DNA of 45,385 nt from JBHIFB01 sp046760905 (lineage in GTDB: Bacteria > Gemmatimonadota > CAZMKB01), in contig JBHIFB010000006.1 in the NCBI GenBank assembly GCA_046760905.1, positions 1 through 45,385 of the forward strand, read 5' to 3'. A program made the translations under genes and the position numbers. Below the pieces are notes generated by a model. That model saw only the letters and a list, made by a program, of their open reading frames with translations, was not told where the DNA came from and did no database searches. Shown one piece after another: positions 24,631 through 33,533 of this stretch (positions are counted from its first letter, which is position 1; each line of letters opens with the position of its first letter).

Positions 24631-26877
24631 CTAACGTGCGAAACGGTTTTTATACCTTCTCATCGTCAGGGAATTGGTTACCACGGATACCGAGCTGAAA
24701 GCCATCATGGCCCCGGCTATCATCGGGTTGAGCAGGAAACCGGTGACCGGATAGAGAACCCCGGCTGCCACTGGGATTCCGATCAGGTTATAGATAAACG
24801 CCCAGAAAAGGTTCTGTTTTATCTTCTTCATCGTGAAGCCGCTCAGGTCGAGGGCGAGTATGACATCTCTAGGATCATCCTTTATCAGGACGATGTCCCC
24901 CGATTCTATCGCGATATCTGTTCCCGTCCCTACAGCGATTCCAATATCAGCCTGAGCGAGGGCTGGGGCATCGTTTATGCCATCACCGACCATTGCGACC
25001 TTCAGGCCTTCTTCCTGTAGCTCCCTGACGCCCTCCGACTTCTGGTCGGGAAGCACCTCGGCGAGCACCCGCGTTATTTCCAGCTGCCTGGCTATCGCTT
25101 CGCCGGTTCTCCGGTTGTCCCCGGTCATCATCACCACACTCTTACCCATCCTAACTAGCGACTTCACAGCTTCCCTGGAGTGCTGCTTGAGTGTGTCTGC
25201 AACCGCAAGGATGCCTGTGACTTCCCTGTTCTTCACCAGAAGAATTGTCGTTTTCCCAAGGGCATTGAGTCCGTGTAAGTGATCTTCAGCCCGGGAGAGA
25301 TCGATCCCCCTCCCCAGCATGAATGCCCTGCTTCCCAAAAGAACCTCCTCCCCCCTTACATTCCCGACGACCCCGAGCCCGGTAATCGACTGAAACTCTC
25401 TCACCGTCTCCAGCTCAAGCCCCCTCGAGCTGGCTTTCTTCACTATCGCCTCCCCGAGCGGATGTTCGGAACGGCTCTCGACCGAGGCGGCGAGTTTAAG
25501 GATATCGGTTTCGGTTCCTGCGAGCGGTATTATATCTGTTACTTCAGGTTCGCCCACGGTCAGGGTCCCGGTCTTGTCGAAAACCACCGTGTCTATATGG
25601 TGCGCTATCTGAAGGGCTCGGGCGTTTCTGATGAGTATGCCGTTCTCGGCACCTTTACCGGTACCGACCATGACTGCCGTGGGTGTCGCAAGACCCAGAG
25701 CGCAGGGACAGGCGATGATGAGCACCGTAACGAACCGTGTGAGGGCAAATAGAAATCCCATTCCGAGGGCGAGCCATATCACGAAGCTGATGACTGCGAT
25801 CAAAAGCACCACCGGAACGAAGTATGCTGATACACGATCCGCCAGTTCCTGTATAGGGGCCTTTGAACCCTGTGCCTCCCGAACCATCTGTATCACACGG
25901 GCGAGGAAGGTGTCGGCCCCGACTCTCCGCACTCTGAAGGAGAAGCTACCGGCCCTGTTCACCGTGGCTCCAACAACCTCATCCCCTTCGGTCTTCATAA
26001 CGGGAATGCTCTCCCCCGTGATCATCGACTCATCCACAGTCGACTGGCCTTCGATCACGATCCCATCCAGAGGTATCCTCTCACCCGGCTTAACGAGGAT
26101 GATATCCCCCACTTCGACCTCGTCAACCGGAATTTCAACTTCCTCCCCCTCCCTCACAACTCTGGCTGTATCCGGTGCCAGCTCCATGAGCTTTCTTATC
26201 GCCTCCGATGTCTTTCCCTTCGCAACGGCTTCGAACAGCTTGCCGAGCAGTATGAAAGCAATCAGAAAACCAGCTATTTCGAAGTAGAGATCGTTGCTCG
26301 CGTAGGAGGTTTTTCCCAGCCATATCCCAACAGACACCGATAGGCTGTAGAGATAGGCAGAGCCCACCCCGAGAGCCACGAGGGTGTCCATATTCGCCGA
26401 TTTTGCCTTCAGAAAAGTCGGTAAGCCTCTGGTGAAGAATGCGCTTCCCGCAACCAGTATAGGCGTAACGAGCAGAAACTGAAGGAGGGCCATCTCCCGG
26501 GCTGAGAGCTCTGGTAATGGCAGGCCCATACCGGGTGCCATGGCAAGGTACATGACGGGGATGGCGAGTGCGAATGAGACAGCAACCCTCATAGCGAGGC
26601 TCCGCATCTCCCTTTCCCTCAATTCCCGCTCAACATCCCTCACATCTTCCGCTTCCTCTATCGGTGAGTATCCTGCTTCCTCTATGGCCTTTAATAGCAC
26701 TTCCCGTGCGGTTAGGTAAGGATCGAAGTCGATGAATGCGCGTTCGCTAGCGAAATTGACACGGGCATCTATCACCCCGGGCTTCTCCTTCAGCGCACGC
26801 TCAATGGTCATAGCGCAACCGGCACAGTGCATACCGGAGATGCCTATTGATGTCTTCGAATGCTTCTTCTCTGCCAT
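24631..26877 (-). CDS. copA: Copper-translocating P-type ATPase
   Basis: The 748-residue P1B-1 ATPase exports Cu(I) from the cytoplasm using ATP. It has one N-terminal heavy-metal domain with GMHCAGC (C18, C21), eight membrane helices, the transport motif CPC in IIACPCALGLATP, the phosphorylation site DKTGTLT, the actuator motif TGES, an HP motif (SEHPLGEA) and the hinge GDGINDAPALAQAD. One metal domain is at the low end for the family. The start MAEKKHSK (26877) is preferred to a frame open to 26958, because the upstream residues are not family-like. A sigma70 promoter at 26983-27011 lies upstream; no CueR-type dyad was found. It sits beside superoxide dismutase, consistent with metal and oxidant stress. 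Confidence 0.95.
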   Translation of the reverse strand: MAEKKHSKTSIGISGMHCAGCAMTIERALKEKPGVIDARVNFASERAFIDFDPYLTAREVLLKAIEEAGYSPIEEAEDVRDVERELREREMRSLAMRVAVSFALAIPVMYLAMAPGMGLPLPELSAREMALLQFLLVTPILVAGSAFFTRGLPTFLKAKSANMDTLVALGVGSAYLYSLSVSVGIWLGKTSYASNDLYFEIAGFLIAFILLGKLFEAVAKGKTSEAIRKLMELAPDTARVVREGEEVEIPVDEVEVGDIILVKPGERIPLDGIVIEGQSTVDESMITGESIPVMKTEGDEVVGATVNRAGSFSFRVRRVGADTFLARVIQMVREAQGSKAPIQELADRVSAYFVPVVLLIAVISFVIWLALGMGFLFALTRFVTVLIIACPCALGLATPTAVMVGTGKGAENGILIRNARALQIAHHIDTVVFDKTGTLTVGEPEVTDIIPLAGTETDILKLAASVESRSEHPLGEAIVKKASSRGLELETVREFQSITGLGVVGNVRGEEVLLGSRAFMLGRGIDLSRAEDHLHGLNALGKTTILLVKNREVTGILAVADTLKQHSREAVKSLVRMGKSVVMMTGDNRRTGEAIARQLEITRVLAEVLPDQKSEGVRELQEEGLKVAMVGDGINDAPALAQADIGIAVGTGTDIAIESGDIVLIKDDPRDVILALDLSGFTMKKIKQNLFWAFIYNLIGIPVAAGVLYPVTGFLLNPMIAGAMMAFSSVSVVTNSLTMRRYKNRFAR

Positions 26878-26982
26878 ATTTCCGTTCACTACATGCCGCA
26901 AGTAACTATAGAAGTTACACCGGCACGTGCCTGACAGGGATCGAGTGCCTGACTTCAAGCCCTTTTTAAGAGCTCAGTAAGA

Positions 26983-27011
26983 AATATACGTACACTTAGA
27001 AGCTCTATCAA
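26983..27011 (-). promoter_or_regulatory. Sigma70 promoter of copA
   Basis: On the minus strand TTGATA (27011-27006, 5 of 6) and TATATT (26988-26983, 5 of 6) are separated by 17 bases. The predicted start is near 26976, giving a leader of about 99 bases. The 17-base spacer argues against a CueR/MerR-type promoter, which has 19-20. Confidence 0.5.
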
Positions 27012-27194
27012 TACAAGGCTTTGCTGCTTGCAAGAAGTCCATATATGTGTCGCCCCGATTTGAAATTCATCTACTTGACATTGTTCTCATCCGTACCGAA
27101 ATAGAGTGAAAGAAGTAAACTTCGTTTGAAGACGATGAATCAGTGAAAAAACGCTGGTCCAGGGAATTGTGAACTAGATTACAAGGAGCGTAAG

Positions 27195-27830
27195 ATGAAA
27201 CATGGCTTACCAGATCTGCCGTATGGGTACGATGCTCTCGAACCATACATCGATGCCCGTACGATGGAAATTCACCACACGAAACACCATGCTGCCTATG
27301 TTAGCAACCTGAATGCCGCTCTGGAGAGTCACCCGCAGCTCTCGGGCCGACCCCTGGAAGATATCCTGCGGAATCTGGAAAATGTGCCGGAGAGCGTTCA
27401 GACAGCCTTTCGCAATCACGGCGGGGGTCACATCAACCACAGCCTCTTCTGGAACATCATGGGGCCGGATTGCGGTGGAGAGCCAAAGGGCGAGCTCTCT
27501 AAGGCTGTTAACGAGTCTTTTGGAGATTTCGCCACATTCAAGGCCCAATTCGAAAAGGCTGCGACAACCCGATTCGGGAGCGGCTGGGCATGGCTGTGCC
27601 GGAATGCCGAGGGTGGTCTCATCGTGACATCAACTCCAAACCAGGATTCTCCCTTCATGGAAGGGCTCACCCCCATTCTGTGCCTGGATGTTTGGGAACA
27701 CGCTTACTATCTTAAATATCAGAACAGGCGGTCGGAGTATGTATCGAACTGGTGGAACGTTGTGAACTGGGCTGAGGTCGAACGCCTGTACGAGTCTGCG
27801 AAAGAGGAGATAACCGCAGCTAAGAGATAG
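27195..27830 (+). CDS. sodA: Superoxide dismutase, Mn-type of the Fe/Mn family
   Basis: The 211-residue enzyme converts superoxide to O2 and H2O2. Metal ligands are H27, H82, D165 and H169 (DVWEHAYYL). GGGHINHSLFW (76-86) and Q150 in the NQD motif are the markers of manganese rather than iron enzymes; cambialistic activity cannot be excluded. No signal peptide is present, so it is cytosolic. The start has AAGGAG 6 bases upstream. A TTGACA hexamer lies at 27075-27080 but without a fitting -10. An intrinsic terminator follows the gene at once. Confidence 0.96.
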   Translation: MKHGLPDLPYGYDALEPYIDARTMEIHHTKHHAAYVSNLNAALESHPQLSGRPLEDILRNLENVPESVQTAFRNHGGGHINHSLFWNIMGPDCGGEPKGELSKAVNESFGDFATFKAQFEKAATTRFGSGWAWLCRNAEGGLIVTSTPNQDSPFMEGLTPILCLDVWEHAYYLKYQNRRSEYVSNWWNVVNWAEVERLYESAKEEITAAKR

Positions 27831-27842
27831 CTACTGCGATTT

Positions 27843-27868
27843 CGGGCCGGGTGCTTCCCGGCCCGTTT
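27843..27868 (+). terminator. Intrinsic terminator after superoxide dismutase gene
   Basis: A perfect 9-bp stem CGGGCCGGG / CCCGGCCCG with a TGCTT loop (27843-27865) is followed by TTT. It begins 13 bases after the stop codon. The convergent methyltransferase gene ends at 27883, so it may work in both directions. Confidence 0.8.
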
Positions 27869-27882
27869 CCTTCATCAAGCGG

Positions 27883-28509
27883 TCATCGCTTGATGCAAAC
27901 TCCCACACCATCCCTCAGGGGAATTATACTGGAAACGACCTCTGGGTGGCTGAACATCAGTCGTGTGAATTCCCGTATCGCTTCCGTGTCTCTGTCGGTC
28001 TCCTTCGAGAATACCTTCCCTTTCCATAGGATATTATCGCTCACAAATAGCGCTCCCGGCCGAAGCTTCGGGACCACGAGCCGGAAGACATCAGGATATT
28101 GATGCTTGTCGACATCATTGAAGACGAATTCGAACGGCCCTTCAGCAGCTTTTATGATCTCCAGAGAGTCACCGACACGGTATTCCACTTTATGATCCAA
28201 CCCGCCACGCTTGAGAAACTCAATACCCCTTTCGGCATTCAGTTCTGAGGAATCCGTGCATATCAGCAAGCCGTCATCCGGAAGGGACTCGGCGATCCAG
28301 AAGGCGGAGTACCCATAACCGGATCCGAGTTCAAAGACCCTCCTGACACCAGTCGCCCGAACCAGTTGGGCGAGAAAATTCCCAACGAGGGGGCCGATTA
28401 TGGGAAAGCTTTCATTCTTCGCCGCCTTCTCCATCTCCACCAGAACCGGATTACGTGGCGGCAGAAGATTCTCCATATATTCGATGCAATCCGGAATCAG
28501 AAATTCCAT
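27883..28509 (-). CDS. SAM-dependent O-methyltransferase, caffeoyl-CoA/catechol type
   Basis: A 208-residue methyltransferase with motif I VFELGSGYGYSAFWIAESLP (~65-84). An acidic TDSSELNAERG segment, the DVDKHQYPDVF metal/substrate loop and PGALFVSDNILWKGKV (~150-165) are typical of the cation-dependent Methyltransf_3 (catechol/caffeoyl-CoA O-methyltransferase) family. Length is normal. The natural substrate in such bacteria is usually unknown; small diols are likely. It starts at ATG 28509 and is convergent with superoxide dismutase. Confidence 0.87.
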   Translation of the reverse strand: MEFLIPDCIEYMENLLPPRNPVLVEMEKAAKNESFPIIGPLVGNFLAQLVRATGVRRVFELGSGYGYSAFWIAESLPDDGLLICTDSSELNAERGIEFLKRGGLDHKVEYRVGDSLEIIKAAEGPFEFVFNDVDKHQYPDVFRLVVPKLRPGALFVSDNILWKGKVFSKETDRDTEAIREFTRLMFSHPEVVSSIIPLRDGVGVCIKR

Positions 28510-28666
28510 AGTCGCCGGTCACTCCTTTATTCGGGCTCGGGTCGTTGTCACGTGTCGTAGTCACACGATACCAAAAGACATCAGTTTCACCCTGGATGCA
28601 TAAGTGCCGATGGCTCGGACGCATTGCGCCGCGCCATCCGGCCGCGGATGAGCGGCCCGATATGTA

Positions 28667-30094
28667 TTACATAATCGAAAACATCGGGTCCCAGGGCGGC
28701 AGGATGACAGGTTTCTTTTCAAACAGCTCAATAAGTTTTTCCGGTATATACTTCTTGTGAATTACAACAGCGTACAGGTATTCATCGAACCATCTATCGG
28801 TCATTGTGAAAAATCCTTCATCCCCGACCTCATCACCCCAGCTGTTTTCAACAAGCCATTTAACCGGCTTGTCACCGTCTACATCGACCCCGACGAACGT
28901 CATCGCATGAGTCGGTATGCTGTGGTGGAATTTGATCCGTTCCTCCTTACTCAAGCTCAGGTCGATCCCGTATATCGATTCATAATCTATGATATCGATC
29001 GCCATAATCCCCATTCCATCCCCACGGTAATGCTCTTTGCCCACATCGCAGCCGAACCACACGGGTTCCTCATCCAGCACGGATTTTAGAGTAATCGCCT
29101 TCAGTTCGTCTATCGGCACATTGGCAAAAGTCAGATTCGGCCTCTCGACCATATCCCTGTCCATATCTATCTGGTAGAGCTGATAATAAGGATGCACTGG
29201 ACAATCAATGAAATAGTAGTATTCCCCGAGGTCGAGGTCAACAACCTCTCGATAGAACTCTTGCGGAGTGAACGTCTTCATCTCCCCTACATTGCCCTCG
29301 GAATCGACTGGTCTCCACCTGAACGTCTCAGGGGGGAGCCCGAGGTTTAGAGCCAGCATCTTGTATATTTCACCCAGCATCTGCTCTTTCGCCTTTCTCA
29401 TCTGACCCCTGCTCTTCCCTTCCCCCCTCATAGCCCTGAGTAAGCCGGCGTCTTTCCTGAGCTTCTGACTGATGATGGAGTTCATGTGTGATGAGTTGCT
29501 GCTGTTGTATGTCTCCGGCATGATCTCCTTGGGGACCACCCCGTACTTGGCGATCAAATCCACCACCATGTTCCACTGCCCTCCGTCCGAGAAGGGATGC
29601 TTCAGCAGCCATTCAACCTTTCTGTCTGTGAGCTCCAGGTCGCAGGTTTCTATTACGGCCTCGAGGAACAGGTTCGCCTTCTCCAGCTTGTCCCAGAACA
29701 TGCCATAGCTCTGACTGAACTCGAAATCTTCCATGTCGAATTTCTCCCTCACCCGCTGGCGCAGGACGTTATACCCGGCGAAGAGCCAGCACCTTCCGCT
29801 TTTCTGCTGGTCGGTGACGCCCTTCACCTCAATCTTGTTTGAAAAAGTCTGGCCGATATCTATCCACCTCTGCCTGTTGAATGCGATTTCATTCACTTTG
29901 TTCTTCGAGAGGGCATTGCAGATCGTCATGTTGATAGGGTCAGCCTGGAAATAAGCTCGCCAGGTTTTTGTCTGAAGAGCGGTAATGTCACCCGTATCCG
30001 GCTGATCGACATCCCCGGCCCGTATCGTCGCCCTGCCCGGCGCGAGCATGAGTCCGGAGATAACAAGGATGGTGAAACGCCTACCCATTTTCAT
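28667..30094 (-). CDS. Exported C1-family cysteine peptidase, aminopeptidase C/bleomycin hydrolase-like
   Basis: The 475-residue protein belongs to papain-like family C1B. Catalytic C102 lies in SGRCWLFAGYN, the histidine in IPTHAMTFVGVD (~residue 396) and the asparagine in VENSWGDEVGDEG (~417). Relatives are cytosolic hexameric aminopeptidases, but this one begins with MKMGRRFTILVISGLMLAPG, a clear signal sequence, so it should act in the periplasm or outside. The C-terminus ends LPPWDPMFSIM. In PepC/bleomycin hydrolase the C-terminal tail enters the active site and makes the enzyme an aminopeptidase; here it extends a few residues past the usual LPAWDPM-like end, so specificity may differ. 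It has a CTCCTTT-complementary site just upstream (AAAGGAGATG). Confidence 0.92.
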   Translation of the reverse strand: MKMGRRFTILVISGLMLAPGRATIRAGDVDQPDTGDITALQTKTWRAYFQADPINMTICNALSKNKVNEIAFNRQRWIDIGQTFSNKIEVKGVTDQQKSGRCWLFAGYNVLRQRVREKFDMEDFEFSQSYGMFWDKLEKANLFLEAVIETCDLELTDRKVEWLLKHPFSDGGQWNMVVDLIAKYGVVPKEIMPETYNSSNSSHMNSIISQKLRKDAGLLRAMRGEGKSRGQMRKAKEQMLGEIYKMLALNLGLPPETFRWRPVDSEGNVGEMKTFTPQEFYREVVDLDLGEYYYFIDCPVHPYYQLYQIDMDRDMVERPNLTFANVPIDELKAITLKSVLDEEPVWFGCDVGKEHYRGDGMGIMAIDIIDYESIYGIDLSLSKEERIKFHHSIPTHAMTFVGVDVDGDKPVKWLVENSWGDEVGDEGFFTMTDRWFDEYLYAVVIHKKYIPEKLIELFEKKPVILPPWDPMFSIM

Positions 30095-30304
30095 CTCCTT
30101 TACAGTCTAAAGGTTGTAAACAGCGACTGACACCTGCATCTCAAACAGGCATCATGACCACACCCCTGGGATTTTATATGATATCAGAAATTTTTCAAGG
30201 TTTAGGATATCCAATCAATAGGTGAAAGTGGGGATGGTGATTGATACGTGTGTAAAATTACCCGTTACCGTGAATTGAAGCTTATCGAGTTTTGGAAACC
30301 ACGT

Positions 30305-30332
30305 GGCGCCAGCCACAGGAAAAGCTGGCGCC
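30305..30332 (-). terminator. Hairpin after second cupredoxin gene
   Basis: A perfect 9-bp stem GGCGCCAGC / GCTGGCGCC with a 10-base loop lies 20 bases past the stop of the cupredoxin gene. The T-run is on the plus-strand side (CTATTTTT), so as a minus-strand terminator it is imperfect; it may act on readthrough from the other side. Confidence 0.5.
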
Positions 30333-30352
30333 CTATTTTTGATGACCATGAA

Positions 30353-30784
30353 TCAGAACGTTCTCGGGCTGGCCTCCCTGTGATAAGCCTTGACACGGAT
30401 CACTCCCGTCATTCCGAAGAATTCGTGAGGAATGCAGTAGTAAGGATATGTCCCAATATTATCGAACGTGTGCGAGAACGATTCTCCCGGTGACAGGAAC
30501 CCCGAGTCAAAGTATAAGCCGCTATCAGGGTCTTTGCTCCCCATGCCGTATGTTGCAGTATGCATGATGCCTGAGGGGCTCATGTTAACCCACATTATGG
30601 TATCTCCGGCTTTGATTCTCACATCATCAGGGCTGAACCGGAAATCACCCTGACCCGGTCCTCCGAGCATCTCGACGACGACTGTGTCCGCATGTAGACT
30701 GCCGGCTATGCTCACAAAGGAAAGAGAAAGACCGAGCACAGGCAGAAAGATCTTTCTTGACAACGATATCAGGGCATTAAACAT
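30353..30784 (-). CDS. Secreted cupredoxin (plastocyanin-like copper protein)
   Basis: A 143-residue exported type-1 copper protein. The start at 30784 is fixed by AGGAGGAGG five bases upstream; a longer frame to 30925 has no support. A signal peptide (~residues 10-32) ends near SLHA. Copper ligands are H75 (MHTAT), C117 (YYC), H120 (IPHE) and M125 (GMTG). It is a single-domain relative of the cupredoxin at 1683-2459 but lacks the sorting domain, so it should stay in the periplasm. A sigma54-like promoter and paired inverted repeats lie upstream with the same geometry as at the first cupredoxin gene. Confidence 0.9.
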   Translation of the reverse strand: MFNALISLSRKIFLPVLGLSLSFVSIAGSLHADTVVVEMLGGPGQGDFRFSPDDVRIKAGDTIMWVNMSPSGIMHTATYGMGSKDPDSGLYFDSGFLSPGESFSHTFDNIGTYPYYCIPHEFFGMTGVIRVKAYHREASPRTF

Positions 30785-30918
30785 TTTTCCTCCTCCTGGT
30801 GAAATGGTCCCTTCACTCCTGATGCTTTGAAAGGAAGTGCTTCCCAAATACAAACCTGCACTTCCAGCGCGAAAACTTGACTTAATTAAAGCTGATGTAC
30901 CCACAATAGAACCTAATC

Positions 30919-31100
30919 GTTTCAATATTGAAGCAATATATATGCCAGCATGATAATGTTTATATCTTATTTAATATCTTGAGGTTATAATTTACATAAA
31001 TATGCGCCGAGACAGTTAAACGTTTCAAATATGCAATTACATAAATTTAAATCATTAATCTCTAAATTGGCATAAGGATGCTACGTTTCATGTTCTAAAC
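30919..31100. promoter_or_regulatory. Inverted-repeat sites upstream of second cupredoxin gene
   Basis: Three GTTTC-containing 16-base sites occur. GTTTCAATATTGAAGC (30919-30934, 7 of 8 arm bases paired) overlaps the predicted start. GTTTCAAATATGCAAT (31022-31037, one good arm) is centred at -108.5. GTTTCATGTTCTAAAC (31085-31100) is centred at -171.5. The two distal sites are 63 bp or 6.0 helical turns apart. The set mirrors the arrangement at 2524-2725. The remaining divergent region to 31289 holds only the POT promoter. Confidence 0.5.
30932..30947 (-). promoter_or_regulatory. Sigma54-type -24/-12 promoter of second cupredoxin gene
   Basis: On the minus strand TGGCATATATATTGCT matches TGGCAC-N5-TTGCW at 10 of 11 positions with exact GG-GC spacing. 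With the -12 C at 30933 the start is near 30921, giving a 137-base leader. Confidence 0.65.
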
Positions 31101-31158
31101 ACGATGTTTACAATATGCACCACGACAATGCCTTTAACGCATCCACCTGGTGTTATCC

Positions 31159-31187
31159 TTGACAAAACTTCCCCGCTGTGCTATCCT
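31159..31187 (+). promoter_or_regulatory. Sigma70 promoter of POT transporter gene
   Basis: TTGACA (31159-31164), a 17-base spacer and TATCCT (31182-31187, 4 of 6) give a start near 31194. This lies downstream of the first ATG of the open frame (31104) and so supports the start at 31290. Confidence 0.65.
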
Positions 31188-31289
31188 CCGCATTATTTCT
31201 CCAGGAGTATTTTGGATGTTATAGCGGTGAAACTGTACAAGCCTTCACAGAGAGCCCCACTAGCAAGCATTACAACCGAAAGGATCTCC

Positions 31290-32948
31290 ATGAAACTGAA
31301 AAGCACCCTCAGGTCGTTTCCCGGAACCTACTGGACGGTCATCGTCTTCGAGTTCTTCGAACGCGGCGCCTACTATGGCATGATGAGCTTTCTCTCGGTT
31401 TATCTCACCGAGAACCTTCATTTCGCCAAGGAAAGCGTGGGTATAATAAAGGGGACCATTCAGCCCCTGCTCTACTTCCTTCCCATCGTAAGCGGTGCGA
31501 TCGCGGACCGGTTCGGTTACCGGAGAACGCTTATGATCGCCTTCTCCCTCCTTGGAGGCGGCTACTTCCTCACCAGCCAGATGACCAGCTACGGGGCGGT
31601 CTTTCTGGCCCTTGTTGTGATGGGACTAGGGGCAGGCACTTTCAAACCCATCATCTCAGGATCAATAGCAAGAACTACAGATGAGAAAAACAGCACAATG
31701 GGTTTCGGTATCTACTACTGGTCGATCAACCTCGGGGCGTTCCTTTTCCCGCTCATCCTTGTTCCGTGGTTAAAAAACAGCCCTGTCTTCGGGCCGAAGT
31801 GGGTGATCATCGCCTCCGCACTCTGCACGGGAGCAATGCTGATCCCGACGGTATTCATCTACAAGGATCCACAGAAACAGAAGGTTGAGAGTTCCAGGCA
31901 GGAACACAACCTCATACAGACCATAGCCGATGCCTTCGAGATAGTATACAGCCCCTTCATCCTGATTTACAACTACAGCAATCGATCGAGAAAAAATTTG
32001 CTTCTCGTTTACTCCCCCATCTTTTTCCTAGTACTACTATCGACATGGCTGTTCTATACATCCCGACACTTCTTCAGCCTGTATGTCGTTTTCCTTCTAG
32101 TTGTGAGCTTCATAATAATGAGCATCCAGGGCTCATACAACAATTCGAGCGGCTCATCCAGAACCGTCATAGTCCTCATTGTGACAGCACTTGGCGGAAT
32201 CCTCTGGCTTCTGCCGGGGCTTTCGATTTTCGCACGGATAATAACCAGCATTATCTATCTTACGGTGCTCTCCTTGTTTCTGATAGATTTTCAGGACGGC
32301 CGCAAGTTCAGAGACCATTATCATTTTCTCCTCATGATCTTCATCTATTCCGGATTCTGGGTATTGTACTTTCAGATGTTCGACTCGGTTCTCTGGTATG
32401 TGAACGACTACGTGGATGCATCGGCGCTGGATGAGTTCGTCAATTCGCTGCTAGGGGGAAGGATCACCTTCAGATTCGATGTGGAACATGTCACTGTCAT
32501 CAACGCAGGAACCATCATCCTGCTCCAGATCCTGGTCTCATCCATAGTGAAGAACGTTAGAGCCCTGCCGACCATGGTGGCAGGAATCGCTCTGGGCACA
32601 ACCGGCATGGCAATCCTTGCGATATCTACAAATATCTGGGTGTTCGTGGTGGGAATAATCATATTCTCTGTTGGAGAGATGACCGCACATCCCAAGTTCA
32701 TCAGCTATGTGGGGCTCACAGCGCCGAGGGACCGGGTGGCGACTTATATGGGCTACATATTCCTCTACGGGGTGATCGGAAGCAGCATCGGAGCGATCCT
32801 GGGAGCCAACCTATATGTGCATTTCGTGGACAATCTAAACCGCCCCAGAACGCTGTGGCTCATCTTCAGCGGAATAGGCATTCTCACAATTCTGGGTCTC
32901 CTCCTTTACAACAAGCTGATCCCCGGGCATGGTGATAAACGGGTGTGA
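31290..32948 (+). CDS. Proton-dependent oligopeptide transporter (POT/PTR family)
   Basis: The 552-residue inner-membrane protein imports di- and tripeptides with protons. The family's ExxER proton-coupling motif is present as EFFER followed by GAYYGM near the N-terminus, and the second signature GxGxFKPxxS appears as GLGAGTFKPIISGS. About 12-14 helices are predicted. The extended loop regions and the low similarity to short E. coli-type DtpA suggest the larger bacterial subgroup. The start is ATG 31290 with AAAGGAT five bases upstream and a promoter at 31159-31187; a frame open to 31104 begins before the predicted transcript. Substrate choice beyond peptides cannot be told. Confidence 0.88.
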   Translation: MKLKSTLRSFPGTYWTVIVFEFFERGAYYGMMSFLSVYLTENLHFAKESVGIIKGTIQPLLYFLPIVSGAIADRFGYRRTLMIAFSLLGGGYFLTSQMTSYGAVFLALVVMGLGAGTFKPIISGSIARTTDEKNSTMGFGIYYWSINLGAFLFPLILVPWLKNSPVFGPKWVIIASALCTGAMLIPTVFIYKDPQKQKVESSRQEHNLIQTIADAFEIVYSPFILIYNYSNRSRKNLLLVYSPIFFLVLLSTWLFYTSRHFFSLYVVFLLVVSFIIMSIQGSYNNSSGSSRTVIVLIVTALGGILWLLPGLSIFARIITSIIYLTVLSLFLIDFQDGRKFRDHYHFLLMIFIYSGFWVLYFQMFDSVLWYVNDYVDASALDEFVNSLLGGRITFRFDVEHVTVINAGTIILLQILVSSIVKNVRALPTMVAGIALGTTGMAILAISTNIWVFVVGIIIFSVGEMTAHPKFISYVGLTAPRDRVATYMGYIFLYGVIGSSIGAILGANLYVHFVDNLNRPRTLWLIFSGIGILTILGLLLYNKLIPGHGDKRV

Positions 32949-32967
32949 TAAGGCAAGATAATTTTGT

Positions 32968-32996
32968 TGACAAATTGGAAAAATTGCGATATATTT
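32968..32996 (+). promoter_or_regulatory. Sigma70 promoter of cold-shock gene
   Basis: TTGACA (32968-32973), a 17-base spacer and TATATT (32991-32996, 5 of 6). The start near 33003 gives a leader of about 113 bases, a length usual for cold-shock mRNAs whose leader senses temperature. Confidence 0.72.
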
Positions 32997-33115
32997 CGCC
33001 AGGTAGTGAATAAGGGAGTGTCTGCTTTTCGCCGCAAGGCAGGGAAATACTCGCTTTGCGGTTTTTTCGTATGTCCTTTATTCGCTATGAGATTTCAAAC
33101 AGGAGGTTACGAGTA

Positions 33116-33316
33116 GTGGCAAGAGGCAAAGTCAAATGGTTCAGCGACCAGAAAGGGTATGGATTCATTACTACTGAGTCAGGGAGCGATGTCTTCGTTC
33201 ATTTCAGTGAAATCAAGGGTGATGGCTACAAGACGCTCTCGGAAGGACAGGAAGTAGAATTCGAAATTCAGATGGGTGACAAGGGCGAACAGGCAACAAA
33301 CGTCGTGAAATTATAA
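33116..33316 (+). CDS. cspA: Cold-shock domain RNA chaperone
   Basis: A 66-residue single-domain protein that binds single-stranded RNA and DNA. It has the two nucleic-acid motifs RNP1 (KGYGFI) and RNP2 (VFVHFS) and the usual opening GKVKWF. The start is a GTG at 33116, chosen because AGGAGG lies 9 bases upstream and it gives the family's standard length; the frame is open to 33056. A strong promoter, long leader and intrinsic terminator make it a self-contained unit. Confidence 0.95.
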   Translation: MARGKVKWFSDQKGYGFITTESGSDVFVHFSEIKGDGYKTLSEGQEVEFEIQMGDKGEQATNVVKL

Positions 33317-33328
33317 CCTGAAGGGCGA

Positions 33329-33360
33329 GAGGACCCGACATTCGCGGTCGGGTCCTCTTT
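33329..33360 (+). terminator. Intrinsic terminator after cold-shock gene
   Basis: An 11-bp perfect stem GAGGACCCGAC / GTCGGGTCCTC (33329-33339 and 33347-33357) with a 7-base loop is followed by TTT. Confidence 0.85.
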
Positions 33361-33533
33361 CCAGCCCACAAGCACTGAAGTCCCGTCTCATAATCTTCGC
33401 GATGAAAGTACCTCACGCAAACCTCCATTGTTGACCAGAGCGCTTTCAGAGTTGACAAATACCTTTTCATACCCTAGTATCACCTGTGTAACAACCGGTA
33501 CCCATTGATCTCCGAGTAATGGCAGGTGGCAGT

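Noticed and set aside
27075..27080. TTGACA as -35 of the superoxide dismutase gene
   Set aside because: No acceptable -10 element at 16-18 bases.
30877..30890. FNR-like TTGACTTAATTAAA upstream of the second cupredoxin gene
   Set aside because: Only the first half-site matches (TTGAC); the second does not fit, and it lies between the sigma54-type promoter and the gene.
31067..31081. TGGCATAAGGATGCT as another sigma54 promoter
   Set aside because: GG to GC spacing is one base short, which is not tolerated by sigma54, and the gene ahead has its own sigma70 promoter.
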